A DNA stretch of 64,000 nucleotides from Bolinopsis microptera (GCF_026151205.1 NC_087072.1:6806084-6870083); one strand, 5' to 3'; counted from the stretch's first letter, positions 10,649-22,628 are shown. Notes: generated from the letters alone by a model not told the origin. Made by a program: numbers and translations.

Positions 10649-13067
10649 GCGCCTTCACCATACAAAAAAGCCACAGTGGGGGCACAGTGGATGATGGAAG
10701 GTATATTTACACTCGCTTCCTATACCCCCCCTATAATACCGGGCCTCTTGCGAGTTGCGAGAGTGACAAAAAGTGCACAGTTAAAAGAAACCCCTGTGAG
10801 AAATCGCATTTCTTGCACAACTGGGTCTAATTATAGAGGTAAATAAGAGGTCCGCAGTACATTCATATACCCGGTATAGATTGGCAAGATTGACGGTACA
10901 GAGGTTTTGATCATTGAAATCAATAAAATGATAGTACAGCAGGTAAAATCGGTTCGATCTTAAATGGTCCTTTTTGTGCTGTTTCTTTATGTGGAATTTG
11001 TGGAATAAAAGCTGTATTGTAATTAGTTATGAAACTCTAATATTGTGTGGTTAACCTTTTTCAGGTTCGGCCCTTTCCGCTAAGCTATTCCTAATTACTA
11101 AAATATGTCGAGATTTACTGAACTCCAACTTCAAATATTGATGATTTTAGTATTCCCCTATCTCAAAACCTTCGAAGTTTTTCTGCAAAGCATTTTTATC
11201 CACGTTTCATGCAATTCTATCACTTTTGGCGGAAAAAAATATTTTTAAATTTTCAAACTTTTTTCCAAGTCTCGAAAAAAATTTTTAAGTGAAAAATTTT
11301 TGAAGTGTTTCTAAAAACTACATTTCTCCGTGTTTCAAACGATTTCAATCATTTTGAGCCAATAAAGAATTTTCACTTTTTTTGGTGATTAACTAATTGG
11401 TAATTATCCAATTAGCTGATTGTCCAATGTAAAAATTTTTCACACAAAAGTTTTACTCCTTGATAAGATAAACATTCTAGGTTAATTTGCAGCCTTTTAC
11501 GACGTTCACAACTAAAGATATTTGGCAAACCAGACAGGTGGTACAAAGGTGGTAAAAAGTGGTAAAAGTGGTGTTTCTGTTGAGATACAAAATTGGCAAC
11601 AAGTCTAATTATGTTCGTAGGGGTCTTAACTACCATATTCCGTTGAGAAATCCTTGTGAACATTCAAATCCAACGGAATGCCACTTTTCCCCTTACTAAT
11701 CTGCAAAGCCAAAAAATCACATTTTCTCCCATAACTTCAAAGGGAAGCATTTTAGGGTGTTTTGTTGTTCATAACTCATATATAAATGTGCTAGTTGCGG
11801 TTATTTTGCACTCTTCAAAAAGTCACTAGCACATTCCTATCAAAATTTTAGAAAAATCGGTATATATTAAAAACGAAAAATGTGCCTAAATTTGTTGTTT
11901 GGCTTTGAGGTCCAATAGATCTGAAGGGGAATGAGTAAAAACATTTTTGAGGGCATCAAAAACTGCGCCAGAATTCAGAGAACAATTTGATGTCAAGCAT
12001 CAAATCAATCCGATCTTCCCTGACTGACTTTTTGTTAAAATAAGCCTGAAAAGGACAATTTTAGCTTTTTGACTTTAAAAATTCATAACACAGCAGCCTT
12101 TTTAGATACGATATCAAGATTTTACACACACATTGAAATAGATGTGAATAAAGGGCGAGCAAAATTTCAACTCGATACCGCAAGAAATGATTAACTTATA
12201 TCGTCTCAACCACAAAATAATTTTTCCCGAAAATTGCACTCTTAACCAGGAAATGGTCGATTACAAAAATGGGAATTCTCAAAATGATTTTTTTTGTGTG
12301 GAAACGGTGCGCTAGAAGGTCACTGAACTGCCTATGAGGTCATTAGGTCTGGACAGATTTGGGGTTTGCCCCCTTAAAGCGCTCCCTTTGGTTGCAATAC
12401 CCAATACCCACAGTCTATATCATTCACATTGGTAATTTTATAGTTGCCATGGTTACCAATTTATTGAGGTTTAACGGCATAGGACTTCATGTCCTTGAAT
12501 TTCGAGAATTAATTATCACATAGCATGATTTTTCATTGAAAATCCATAATTTTAATTTTATTTGGCAAGATGTTTACCTGAATCGGTTGATAACAACCCG
12601 TTGATTACAGTATATTTTATTGACGCTTCATAGCGAATAGACTGGACTCAGTCAGTTTGCTACGTGATCCTCACTTTTTACCACATCACCATTGTTTTAA
12701 AAATAACTTTAACTACTTCAAGTTAAATGTACGTGCTTCAAATTTAACGTCAACAATCGTGATGTTGAAGTGAACTGTGAATGTTTGTCCTTTAGAGACT
12801 TGCCACCTTGCCGAGATGATTGGAAATGACGAAAGTTTTTAAGCGGCATTTTTAGTTCTACACGTTACGGTCAACATGGATTTCATATGAGCTGTAGTTC
12901 TTTATAGTATTAATTTTCCAGCGAGTTTCAATGTTGTGTCCTTGATGATGCGTTCAATCTCGAGAGAGCGATCAGCCGTACGAAGTTCACGTAACTTCGA
13001 GGGCTTCCAGCAAAATCAAGTTCAGCACAGTTTCAATCAAAGGTTACAGAGCTTAAAAGGGTTTGAA
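10649..13067. other. Single-copy non-coding AT-rich DNA
   Basis: No ORF above about 83 codons and no second copy elsewhere in the window. The sequence is clean and ordinary, with A/T-rich stretches around 11220-11360. It forms the left boundary of the tandem array; similarity to later units begins near 13068. Confidence 0.6.
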
Positions 13068-14429
13068 AAACAAATTTTTAGTGAATCTAAATTTAAATTT
13101 TAACCATTATTTTTAAATCATAATATGATAATATTTTTAAAGCCTCAGTTTTGAAAGTTTTAATTGTAATATATCCACATTATATTTAAATTCAATTTTA
13201 TGTATAAATCAATAACTGGCCGCCAAAAGCCGCGCATCTTCAAGAAACTACAATTCAAAGAATAAACAACAATTTATTTTGTATCAGTTATGCAAGACAA
13301 AAAACATATTTTATAAATATAACTAGTGCAAAATTTAGACCATCAGATCTTAGGGGGACTTGGTGTAGCAAGAGAGTGACCAGAAAAGTATATGGTATAC
13401 TTTTACTCCAAAAATACGTCGAAATGAAATCCAGGGTGATACAGATTGAGAGTGCAGACAATAAGTTTACGCCACCACCCTTGCCTCCTGAATTCTTGGT
13501 TGGTTAGACAAAATATGCAATTGGTGGTTATACTCCAAGTCCTTTGTTAATAGAAAGTTAGAATATTATTTTGTCTGGAGTTAGTCATTCAATAATAAAC
13601 AATATCAATATAATCAATATTAATATCAATATCAGACTAAACTATCAAATAAAATAAAATTATTCAAATATCAATTATTAATTCACTCTGATAAAAAGTT
13701 ATAAAATTAGGATATCTAATAATTTAAGAATTACAACTACAAGTGTTATAAAACGCCCAAATAGATCTGAGGATATTTTCAGTCTGTAGTACAATAATGA
13801 TTGCAATAGTTTAAATTATGTGCCGCGGCAATTAGATAAATTAATGTACTCTTAAAATTGTTTGGAGTCCAAGTTTCTTTCAAGTCAGCAGCCTGTGATT
13901 GTTTAATAGTGATTCGTTCTCAATTTTTTCTGGTTAATGGAAGTTCTAGACAATTGCTTGGAGTTTAAAATTTTTTTATGAACAGTGTTCCAAGCTTGGG
14001 CTGCATTAACCAAAAAGGTATTTGTATTTATGTAGATGAATAACCGTTAGATAGACTCGTTGCTCGGTTTGAAATGTTGATTCGCCTCTTGAAAAACAGG
14101 ATTATCTTGTTTATAGGTATTACGACATGACAAAAGTAAATTTTTAAAAATCCGTGTTTTTAAATATAAATTATAATTATACCTAATTCTTGTATGCGCG
14201 GTTGCACTACTGGGTCCGCGCCGAGCATCTTCTCGCAGGAAACCAGATTCAGATCTGATCGGCGAGATTGACATCGTGACATCACAACCTAAATCCAAAG
14301 CCAGCTATCCGGCTTTGTAAAATTTATTTTAGATCAATTAATATTCGTCAATTTCTAATATTTACAATGCAATATATTCATTAATTGTTAATTATCTATA
14401 AACAATGAACAAGCGTACTCTAGCCTTAC

Positions 14430-14471
14430 ACGCAGCTCTCACTACTGTGCCCGCGACGCGCAGAGCTGCGT
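14430..14471. repeat. GC hairpin
   Basis: ACGCAGCTCT and AGAGCTGCGT form a perfect 10-bp stem around a 22-base loop containing CACTACTGTG. The same CACTACTG motif occurs near 14205. The stem is imperfect in the unit 2 and 3 copies, where indels intrude. Confidence 0.5.
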
Positions 14472-14559
14472 GAAATGAAATGACATCGTCAATCTCAATT
14501 AATTCTATTATGGTGTTATTATTTGACATACGCTCGTAACCCCTTTGTAGCGCGCCGGC

Positions 14560-14579
14560 GTGCACGCTTCGCCGTGCAC
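14560..14579. repeat. Short hairpin GTGCACG...CGTGCAC, unit 1
   Basis: A 7-bp stem closed by a small CTTCG-type loop (an extra C in this copy). The stem is kept at 35017-35035 and 55857-55874. It sits in a GC-rich island just downstream of GCGCGCCGG. Confidence 0.55.
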
Positions 14580-15418
14580 GAGAGGTATAACAACGTGTAG
14601 CATGTTATTATATGCGGCGCTCGGCCCACACGCGTATTATTTTATACTTTTTGCTTTCTAATTAAATTCGTGTCAAAGTGTTCGTCTAAGTGTAGGTAGT
14701 GCGCCATCGACAGGAGCGCGCGCCGTGCCGACTGTAGGATGGTTTTAATCGCTATATTTCGGGGCAGTACAATTTTCTTCAAAACAAATAGTTATTCGAG
14801 TATTCTTCCCGACCTTCCGATTGCTACAAAAATGGTAGCTTACTCATTGACTTTCAAGGAATGTGTCCAAAAAATTTAAGCATATCCATCCATCAGACAT
14901 TATGTTAAGCTAAAAGCAGGCGTATTTTGCCCCATTACCATTTTGATCCTATCATCACTCCGATATCACCAAATTTTTTGGACAGTTGTGAAACCTTATT
15001 GGAAGGTCGTCGCGGAATTTTCAGAATGATCCCATTCAAGGAACGAAGAGTTATCCATATAATACCGACAAAAATCAACGCGCAAACGAATTTGGTCAAA
15101 TTTGGTCAAAAATTACGCGACTTTTAAGCTACTTTGCCTCCAAAACACATAAGCCGCGCACCATAAATATGGCACCAAGGTGAAACTCACTAATCATTCC
15201 AAATTGTATGACATAGTGGTACTGTGAAAATTCTCACAGTCTCTAGAAAACAATGGTACAAAAAATTTTTTAAATCCGAGCATGTTTTTTTTTATCGTGG
15301 CACCCTACTAAGTGTTCATGTTTTGTGTAAACTGAATCCAATTGAGATAGTGTTGACAGTGTTACTTCGTCTAAATTTCTTCGAAGTTAGCGCGCGCCGC
15401 TTTTCTCGAATGGCCGAT

Positions 15419-15423
15419 AGCAC
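15419..15423. repeat. 5' target-site duplication AGCAC, unit 1
   Basis: AGCAC immediately precedes the TGTTAGATAGGG start of the upstream LTR and is repeated at 21568-21572 directly after the downstream LTR. Five-base duplications are typical of LTR retroelement integration. Confidence 0.8.
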
Positions 15424-16797
15424 TGTTAGATAGGGGTATAGTGAATTGAGGGTGAACCAGGTTGAATATCTCACGGGCCTGTATTATTGTAATTTATAGA
15501 ATAAAAAATTGTTTTAGTTTACTGAATGACTGGTAGTCGATCTAGACTGGTTAGTCAGTTAAGTTTTTAAGTCTTTATCAATAGGGTTGCAATGTCCCAC
15601 GGCGGAAGCTGTAGTTAGTATTTTAAGTCTTCGTAAATTAGTAGTTATTTAGAGTTGTGAAGTTCCCGGTGGGAAAAGCAGTGGCTTAAAGATTGTTAAA
15701 GTTTCAAATTTATTAGAGCTTATAGTTAATAGAATACTTACAATTATTTTAACAGCATTGATTTTTGATTATTGTGTTGACAAACTAGCCGAGGTGTTGT
15801 TTCAAGAGTGCACATGAGAACCAGCTAAGCCTTTCAACTCCCCTAAGAAACTTGTCAACCAGCACGCTACAAAAGGAAGCTCGCCTTCGCCTTCCCCCTT
15901 CTCGCCTTCTGCATTAACATGTTCCTTTCATGGCCGGCGTCTTGCTATGCTGTATCCGTTCTTCTCACATGTACTCATTTCTAATTATAGATTCCTCGCA
16001 TCCTAGTACTACCTGTTCCGATTAGATCCTTCCAGAATTAGGCTATGGAGTTCCTTTCCTGAGGGCAATATGATCGGTGTTATCCCACCCCACTTGCTCT
16101 GCTCGTCCTCACCTAAGCTCCATCCAGTCGCTTTGCTTTATGATTCCCCCTCCTTCCTCGAGAACCTCGTTCGTCACTATGTTAGTTCTCGAGATGACCA
16201 TGAAGATGGTTCAGTTCTAGTTGACATTCCACTATATGAAGAAGGCCAGATTCGCCACTTTATATTTTATTCATTGAGAGTGAGAGAACCGGAACAGCGA
16301 CCTCGTGTATCATCCTATTTATCGCTTCGCCCTAGCCACATTCGCTACTACTTCAATATTGGGGTAAATTGGAAATTAAGGACTAATGAGTTATGAGATA
16401 TGAGAGATAAATTAATATTGTAGTCCTACTTTAACCAATTTTATTATTACCAACCCTTTATTAAACTTGTTTTATTGGTGATCTTCAGTTATAATAACAT
16501 AAATCTGTAGTACTATTTACAATGAACTTTACTGTCACAAAAATGTTTCTGTATCAAAGAGAGTTTGGCTGGGGGACTACTTCCCCGAGAGAGTCTCAAA
16601 CCGGAAGACTTCCATAACATCGGACTTGAATTTCCAATACTCTAGTTATAAGGAGCCCATTATACGTAGTTAATTAATACCATCACAAAGTAATTGAAAT
16701 ATAATAAATAATAGTCTCTAGAAGTAATGGATATTGGAGCATGTATTAGGCCGTAAGTAAGTTGTCGTGCTGAAACCACGAAATAGACGCTTAAACA
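15424..16797 (+). repeat. 5' LTR, unit 1
   Basis: 1374 bp. Contains a CTTCGC-rich pyrimidine patch near 15880-15910, a CTCGAGATGACCATG block at 16188, an ACTATATGAA possible TATA element near 16232 and an AATAAA-like run near 16702. Its tip reads CGAAATAGACGCTTAAACA, the upstream-LTR variant seen in all units. ORFs inside (for example 16070-16396) are broken in other copies and are not real genes. Confidence 0.85.
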
Positions 16798-17466
16798 ATG
16801 TCTAGCCTAATTCGGCTCTCTCTGCTACAAAATTTTGTGTAGCAAATTTTTCAAAAAATCTGGAAGGAGACACAACCTTAGTTTGCTTGTTATTATGTGC
16901 ACCGTTAGTGCAATTTATTTTTTAACATTGTTTTCTAGTTGTTGCATGCCATCGCCATATATATGATGAATCTACAACAGAGAAGTAGGTTAGAAGAGAT
17001 AATGAAGTGATGTAATTATAATGTGAAGTAAGAGAAGAAGATGTTGAAAGAGAAAAGAAGTGAGTGATATATTATAGGAAATAGACGGCCGTATAAATTT
17101 GATAAAGATAGGAATGATGCGTTGGGGTGAAGGAATTTTGGTTTTTTTCTTTTATTTTGATGTTACGAGATAATGAGATTATGCTATTATGAGATTTTGA
17201 AAATGTGAGACAGTATTTATACGGGGAGATATTATCATACTGCAGGTAAATTATTAGCCGCTAAGGGAATACGGGTTTCAGAGATGTTGTGATGTTTATT
17301 GGGAGGAGGTGCTATACATGGTTGTTGACAAGGTGTTAGTTTTAAGTAGTGATGGGCTTATTGTCTGTTATTTGAGTGTTGTGATACCTCCAAAAAGAGC
17401 TTCTGGTGGTTAGAAACACTTCAGTTCACGTCGACTTCGAACTTTTGTAACTATGATTGAGCATCA

Positions 17467-17716
17467 TGATTTAGCGTTAATTAGGGTATGCGGGACGTAG
17501 AAGAAGAGAAGATATGATACAGAGGGAGGATTGATAAAGGGTTTGTTGTTTAAAATAAAATAAAGATGATTTTGCGTAAAGGGTATGCGGACGTGAAGAA
17601 GAGATGTTAATTTGAATTATGATGATAAAGAGGGAGATTTGATAAAGGGTTTGTGTTAAAAAATAAAGATGATTTAGTGCAATGGGTATGCGGTCGTGAA
17701 GAAGATAGGGAAGATA
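17467..17716 (+). repeat. Minisatellite, ~100-bp period, 2.5 copies, unit 1
   Basis: Tandem copies begin near 17467, 17567 and 17669 (the last partial). Each contains GATTTAGCGTAA, GGGTATGCGGACGTGAAGAA, then AGAGGGAGATTTGATAAAGG and a TTTAAAAAATAAAG tail. The same array with the same copy number is at 37921-38160 and 58771-59020. Confidence 0.85.
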
Positions 17717-20178
17717 TTTTAAATGAAGAGTTACGTAGAGAAGTGATTTGATATTGATGTGATGTTGTTAAAAGTGGCCCCCCCCCCACCCCAGGGTGGA
17801 ATCTTGCTGGGAAATAATGGATTGGGAAGAGGGATGAGCTCCTTATTATTCACAGTCTTAACAGGGGGTGGCGGACGGCAAGGGATCCGGGGACACGTTT
17901 TTTTAACATTTCTATAGTGCTGAGAGGAAACTGAAGGCTCCGTGTTCTAACGAGTGTGAATTAACACACTGCCTTGGGTACCCTCTAGGTCGGCGTGTTT
18001 TCGGGCTGCTGGTGTTCAGTACTGGAGTCTTCATGTCACACCAGGACTGGTGATACGTCCCAGGCAAGTGGAAACGGTGGTACGTGGACGACAGTCACAC
18101 CTAGCTTAGTATCTTTTCTTTTTGACCCCACAATAGGTGGAAAATTACCCAGAAAGGGAAGTAAAAAAAATTTGAAGATATGATCTAGTGAACAGGCAAG
18201 GGCAAGAGGGAAACGGTCATATGTTTCATAGTTGTGACAGCGAGTCTATTGGGATATGACCGTCGTGGAACCTAGGAGTGCCAATCCCACTTTGGTATCA
18301 TCGTCAGATGGGTCCCTTGCCGGTAGGTTCACATATGCGTAACATCCTTTTATGTAAAAGGTTTGCGTGAGATGCTCATGTACTGTCGCGGCCTACATAT
18401 GCTAAAAAAGCGTCTTGGTCTTTATGATCGGTCACTGTTAGTAAGCGTTTGTTGCTGTTTGATCGAGGGGATTAAAAAGTGAACAATCGGGGAAGCATGG
18501 GCAGTTCTTTAAAACTGCGGAATGGGGTCAGCTCAGACATGCGCCTGGTTACACACATAATGTTAAGTAAGAATAAATAAGATAAGGAAGGGTGCTTAAA
18601 TGAAAGTTATGATTGAGTTGGAAGAAGTTGAATTGTGACAGGAAGGTTCGAAGGACCAGAAGTGATCAAATTTTGTTGAAGTTGGAGTAATTTACGTTGT
18701 GAAATAGGCTGGTGGCTGCACATTAATTATGCATTAGGCATTTATGATTGATGAAGAAAATATGTAGTACTACTAAGATTTATTTTTATTTTCGCAGAAT
18801 ACCGAAAAAGTTACGTAACAAGTTGAGAGAACTTACAAGGTCAGATGTTGTAGCTATAATAAATAAATTAGTAAAATTGCCCTTTGTTAGCAGCAAATCC
18901 TTTTGCACTGTGTTAGATTGTTTATGCTGTGGGAAGTGTGTACCTGGCAGTATCGAAGTTTAGCCGCTTAGTTGTTAGCATATTTAAAAAAAGTCAAGTA
19001 GTTTAGATAAGAGTTGTAGTATTCGAATAAGTTGTATGTTTTATTGATTATGTTAATTGAGTGAATTAAAGATATAAACGGCTGTCGTAAGAATAGCCAA
19101 TGTAGAGTTTCGTATTTTTAATTTATTTTAAATAGTTTATTTTGTCGTGCTGTTTTGTGAGAAATGTGCTATAGAAATTTTATCGATCATAACATGTAAT
19201 TGTAGAATCATTATTGTATGTATAATGTATAAAAAAAAAGATAAAAAGAGTGTTAAAAAATTATATAATAATAAAAAGGTAAGTAAGTAAGAAGATAAAA
19301 AGTAGAATGGTAGAGTACGAAATTTTATTTAATTATTTCTGAAGTGAAAGAAGTATACACTATGTGAGTGAGCTTAAACAGTCGTAGACCTCATATTTCT
19401 ATAAAGATCCGATATTAATTATAACATAAACGATAATTAACATTAACACTATAAATTGTTAAAAAGCTTAAATTATAAAATTTTGTTTTTTAACGTGTAT
19501 GTGACATCGGTGGTCATCTCTATCAGGGAGGCAGTACAGACTTTTAAATTGTTGTTGCTGCGTAATTACCGATGAAGAGAGTTATGTGAAAAATAAACTT
19601 GTGGAGTGAAACTTTATAATTTTAATTTAAGTTGCCTATTAGATGTTTGTAAGGAATGATACGTTAATGTATTTGATTAATATTAATTACTTATAACAAT
19701 TTAAAAATTATTAGAAAATTTAACAAACGAACAAGAGTTTTATTTTATGTACCGAGATGCAAGGATTTAAGAGGACATTACCATGTGGTACTCGTTAACG
19801 AAGCCATATAAGTATAGAGAAAAGTGTATACCTCCACTGAACATCATTATTCCGCAATGTTCTCTCTAAAATCAGTTCACCAGAATAGGCACTTACAATA
19901 CATCGTCTTTACTTTTATATATTAACTTATGGTATTTACAATGTGTGTTTGTACGATTATATTTAATTTTGTTGGTTGTGCGCGCGAGAATTCGGAATAG
20001 GTCCTTTAAATTAACGATGTTTTTTTTTGTTGTTTCTACATTATTGAACGGATAACTTATTACTTAATAGTCTTTTGGATATTTTTTAAAAGAGAAAGTA
20101 GAAGGTTGTTTTGATTTATAATGTTCTTGAAAGTATTGATAGTTTTGCTTTGACGTGGTTCGTCATTAATTTTCGATC

Positions 20179-20185
20179 GGGGAGA
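20179..20185 (+). promoter_or_regulatory. Polypurine tract before 3' LTR, unit 1
   Basis: GGGGAGA directly abuts the TG of the 3' LTR. Equivalents are GGGGAAGA at 40590-40597 and GGGGAGA at 61475-61481. Position and composition fit the plus-strand primer of reverse transcription. Confidence 0.6.
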
Positions 20186-21567
20186 TGTTAGATAGGGGTA
20201 TAGTGAATTGTGGGTGAACAGGTTGCAATATCTCACGGCCTGTATTATTGGTAATTTATGAATAGTTTTAGTTTTACTGAATGACGGTAGTCGATCTAGA
20301 CTGGTAGTCTCAGATAAGTTTGAAGTCTTTATCATTAGGGTTGATTATGTCCCACGGCGTGAAGCTGTAGTTAGTGATTTTAAGCTTACGTAAATTAGTA
20401 GTTATTTAGAGTGTTGAAGTTCCACGGTGGGAAATGCAGTGGCTTAAAGATTGTTAAAGTTTCAAATTATTAGAGCTATAGTTAAAGAATATTTACAAAT
20501 ATTTTAACTGCATTGATTTTTGAGTATTGTGGTGGACAAACTAGCCGAGGTGTTAATAAGAAGTGCCATGAGAACCCAGCTCAGCCTTCAATCCCCCAAT
20601 AGACCTGGTCAAACAGCACGTACAAATACGGAAGCTCGCCTTCCGACCTTCCGCATTTCGCCTTTGACATTCACCTGTTCATATCATGGCCGGGGTTTGC
20701 TCTGCTGTATCCGTCTCTCTCCACATGTTACTCATTTCTATTATTAGTTTCCTCGCCATACTAGTACTACCTGTTCCCGATAATCCTTCCAGATAGGAGA
20801 GGAGTTCCTTTCCTGTGGCAATATGACGGAGGTAACCACACCACCTTGCTCTGCCTGTCCTCACCTAAGTCCACCAGTCGCATTTCTTTATTGTATTCCC
20901 ACTCCTTCCTCGGAGAACCGTTCGTCACTATGTTAGGATCCTCGCGAGATGACCATGCAAGATGGTTCAGTTCTAGATGACATTCCATATATGAAAAGGC
21001 CAGTCGCCTACCTTTGATATTCTTATTTCCTTGAGAGAGCGAGAACCGGAACAGCAACACTCGTGATTCATCCGATTTAATGCGTCACCCTCGCCCACTC
21101 ATTCGTCTACTACTTCATTTATTGGGCGTTAATGGACATTAAGGACTAAGTTAGGATATATGAGAGATAATTTAATATTGTAGGTTCCTATTTAACACTA
21201 TTATTTTACAAACCCTTTATTAACTTGTTTAATTGGTTTTATCTATATCTTCCGATATAAATTCACATAAAATTCTGATGTCATAATTACAATAGAAATA
21301 CTGTCCAAATATGTATCTGTACAAAGAGTGTTTGGGCTGGACTACTTCCCCGAGAGAGTTCTCAAACGGAAGACTTCCATAACAAGGAACTTGAATTTCC
21401 ATGTTTACACCTCTAGTTAATAGGAGCCCCATTATACGTAGTTAATTTATACCTCACAAAGTAATGAACATATAATAAATTAAATAATCTCTAGAAGTCA
21501 TGGAAAATTGGAGCATTATTAGGCGTTAAGTAAGTTGTCGTGCTGAACCCGAGTACGCCAGTTATCA
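20186..21567 (+). repeat. 3' LTR, unit 1
   Basis: 1382 bp, collinear with 15424-16797. Its tip is GAGTACGCCAGTTATCA, the downstream-LTR variant shared with 42003, 62856 and the fragment ending at 829. It is followed by AGCAC. Confidence 0.85.
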
Positions 21568-21572
21568 AGCAC
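21568..21572. repeat. 3' target-site duplication AGCAC, unit 1
   Basis: Matches 15419-15423. Repeated at 42004-42008 and 62857-62861, showing that all three units descend from one integration. Confidence 0.8.
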
Positions 21573-21700
21573 ATGTCGAAGTGTAGCGCGCGCAGGGCCT
21601 GATTTGCTCTAACCAGAACCCTCTCGCTTGCAAGTTGCGGCGACTTGTGAAACCAAGCGCGTCAGCAGTACGCGTAGACACATGCTATGTGAAGGGCCTG
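21573..21700 (+). repeat. GC-rich core repeat, right half of integration target
   Basis: Contains ATTTGCTCTAACCAGA, CCTCTCGCTTGCAAG and the AGTACGCGTAGACACATGC block. Related copies lie at 1300-1395 (inverted) and 4645-4775. Both sides of the integration point carry GTAGCGCGCGC in the better copies. Not coding; open frames here in unit 3 (62782-63080) occur on both strands because of the palindromic content. Confidence 0.65.
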
Positions 21701-21832
21701 TTAATTAACAGTGGTCAATTACTAGTGACTAGGTATAAGGACCCAAGTGCCTGACGGCTTTTTCGGACCCCTGTTGACCACGACTCTTGAAATTGCTCTA
21801 CAACATTGAATATTTATTGTAGGTTTTTAAAT

Positions 21833-21952
21833 TACCAGGACGCGAGACGAGTTGGAGCTGGTGTGGACGATCCGTCAGACGGTCCAATGGAACAAATATT
21901 TTACGAGTATCACCCGTTAAATATTTGTATCCAACTCGGTGCGCGTCTGGTA
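21833..21952. repeat. 120-bp hairpin element, unit 1
   Basis: Left arm TACCAGGACGCGAGACGAGTT and right arm AACTCGGTGCGCGTCTGGTA are inverted repeats of about 23 bp with small bulges. The loop contains a GGACGGTCC-type palindrome (degraded in this copy) and GTATCACCCGTTAA, which also occurs reverse-complemented in the fold-back element at 830-1282. Copies lie at 42285-42417 and 63124-63249. It may be a small relative of that element or a structural hairpin. Confidence 0.65.
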
Positions 21953-22428
21953 GGTTATAAGTTATACAATATACAAATACAACTGTATGATGAATAAAAA
22001 GACAAATCTTTAAGTTTAATCTTTAATGAAAGAAAAATATCACATATCAATATTACATCTATATCCATTAATTTACAAAGTTACCACTTTAAACATTTCG
22101 TTGATATATTGACAAATCTATTAACAATAACTAGTTATATCTGCAGGTGTATAATAGTTAGTAATTGTTAAATCTATAGTGCACACTGAATTAGATTTTG
22201 TAATGGACCGTAGGGCGGTAGCACAAATTTTAAATTAATATTATGCGTATTTTAAAAAATTACGTTTTCAACTGATTATTCTTGAACACTGTAAGTTCAG
22301 TGATACCGACATGATAAAATTTCTACTTATCACTCAAGACTGCAAGCACAGAGAAAACATTATTGCGCCACCTAAATGAAAAACTCATGATGAAATAATA
22401 TTCAAGCTTGAGCTACACAATAGTCTTT

Positions 22429-22628
22429 CTAAACATTAAATTTACACGTAGAATTAGCTGTCATTTTGACCCTTTTCAAACAACAGCACTTGTGATTTAG
22501 TCTTTTTGACTTGATGATTGGGCTATGAAGTTTTTGTAAGGATCTTGATAGAGGCGGAAGTGGGGGGAGAGAGTTTGATTTGTTGATAATGAAACGGTCG
22601 AGGACGCACAAATTTAACCGGGCGTCTC
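22429..22628 (-). CDS. Gene B candidate last exon, unit 1
   Basis: The minus strand shows a strong acceptor, TTTTTCTCTCACAG, directly before the exon at 22628, and this acceptor is kept at 43088 and 63926. The translation, comparing three copies, contains a basic SKRLNQQVLFV-like stretch near its end and is Pro/Ser-rich before it. Indels leave the frame uncertain: in one frame it ends KGSK-stop, in another SSQKD-stop. The family is not recognised. The upstream partner exon may be 22879-23012. I am fairly confident that this is a conserved spliced segment, less so of its frame. Confidence 0.4.

Larger units (their letters stand above)
13068..15418. repeat. 5' flank of the retroelement in unit 1
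   Basis: Non-coding sequence repeated at 33511-35887 and 54362-56733. The first kilobase is AT-rich; from about 14180 there are several GC-rich palindromic patches. The part at 14920-15130 and 15220-15430 leaves short plus-strand ORFs whose frames recur in other units but break at different places. No protein family is recognisable. Confidence 0.7.
16798..20185 (+). other. Internal region of LTR element, unit 1, non-coding
   Basis: Runs of purine-rich DNA (AGAAGAG motifs) at 16980-17720 include the minisatellite. A more GC-balanced segment at 17820-18560, relatively well conserved between copies, may hold a packaging or dimerisation signal; that is inference. An ORF of 71 codons at 18748-18963 starts after a CGCAG acceptor-like site, but in units 2 and 3 the frame is interrupted. 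No retroviral protein motif is seen. Confidence 0.65.
15424..21567 (+). mobile_element. Non-autonomous LTR retroelement, unit 1 copy (6.1 kb)
   Basis: Two direct repeats of about 1.37 kb begin TGTTAGATAGGG and end TTAACA (read as TTAAACA and TTATCA in this copy), giving TGTTA/TAACA terminal inverted repeats. They flank 3.4 kb. The flanks carry the 5-bp duplication AGCAC on both sides. A purine tract GGGGAGA at 20179-20185 directly precedes the 3' LTR, the usual plus-strand primer position. After the 5' LTR comes ATGTCTAGCC rather than a clear tRNA-complementary TGG site, so no primer-binding site is assigned. The internal region has no gag, protease, reverse transcriptase or integrase motif in any frame in any of the three copies, so the element is classed as a LARD-like non-autonomous element dependent on a partner. 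Confidence 0.88.

Noticed and set aside
16070..16396. 108-codon ORF in an LTR (and 36533-36862 in unit 2)
   Set aside because: Inside the LTR, with the frame broken differently in every other LTR copy.
18748..18963. 71-codon ORF with RIPKKLRNKLRELTR after an acceptor-like CGCAG
   Set aside because: Considered as a gag or accessory remnant, but the unit 2 and 3 copies carry stops and shifts and no family is recognisable.
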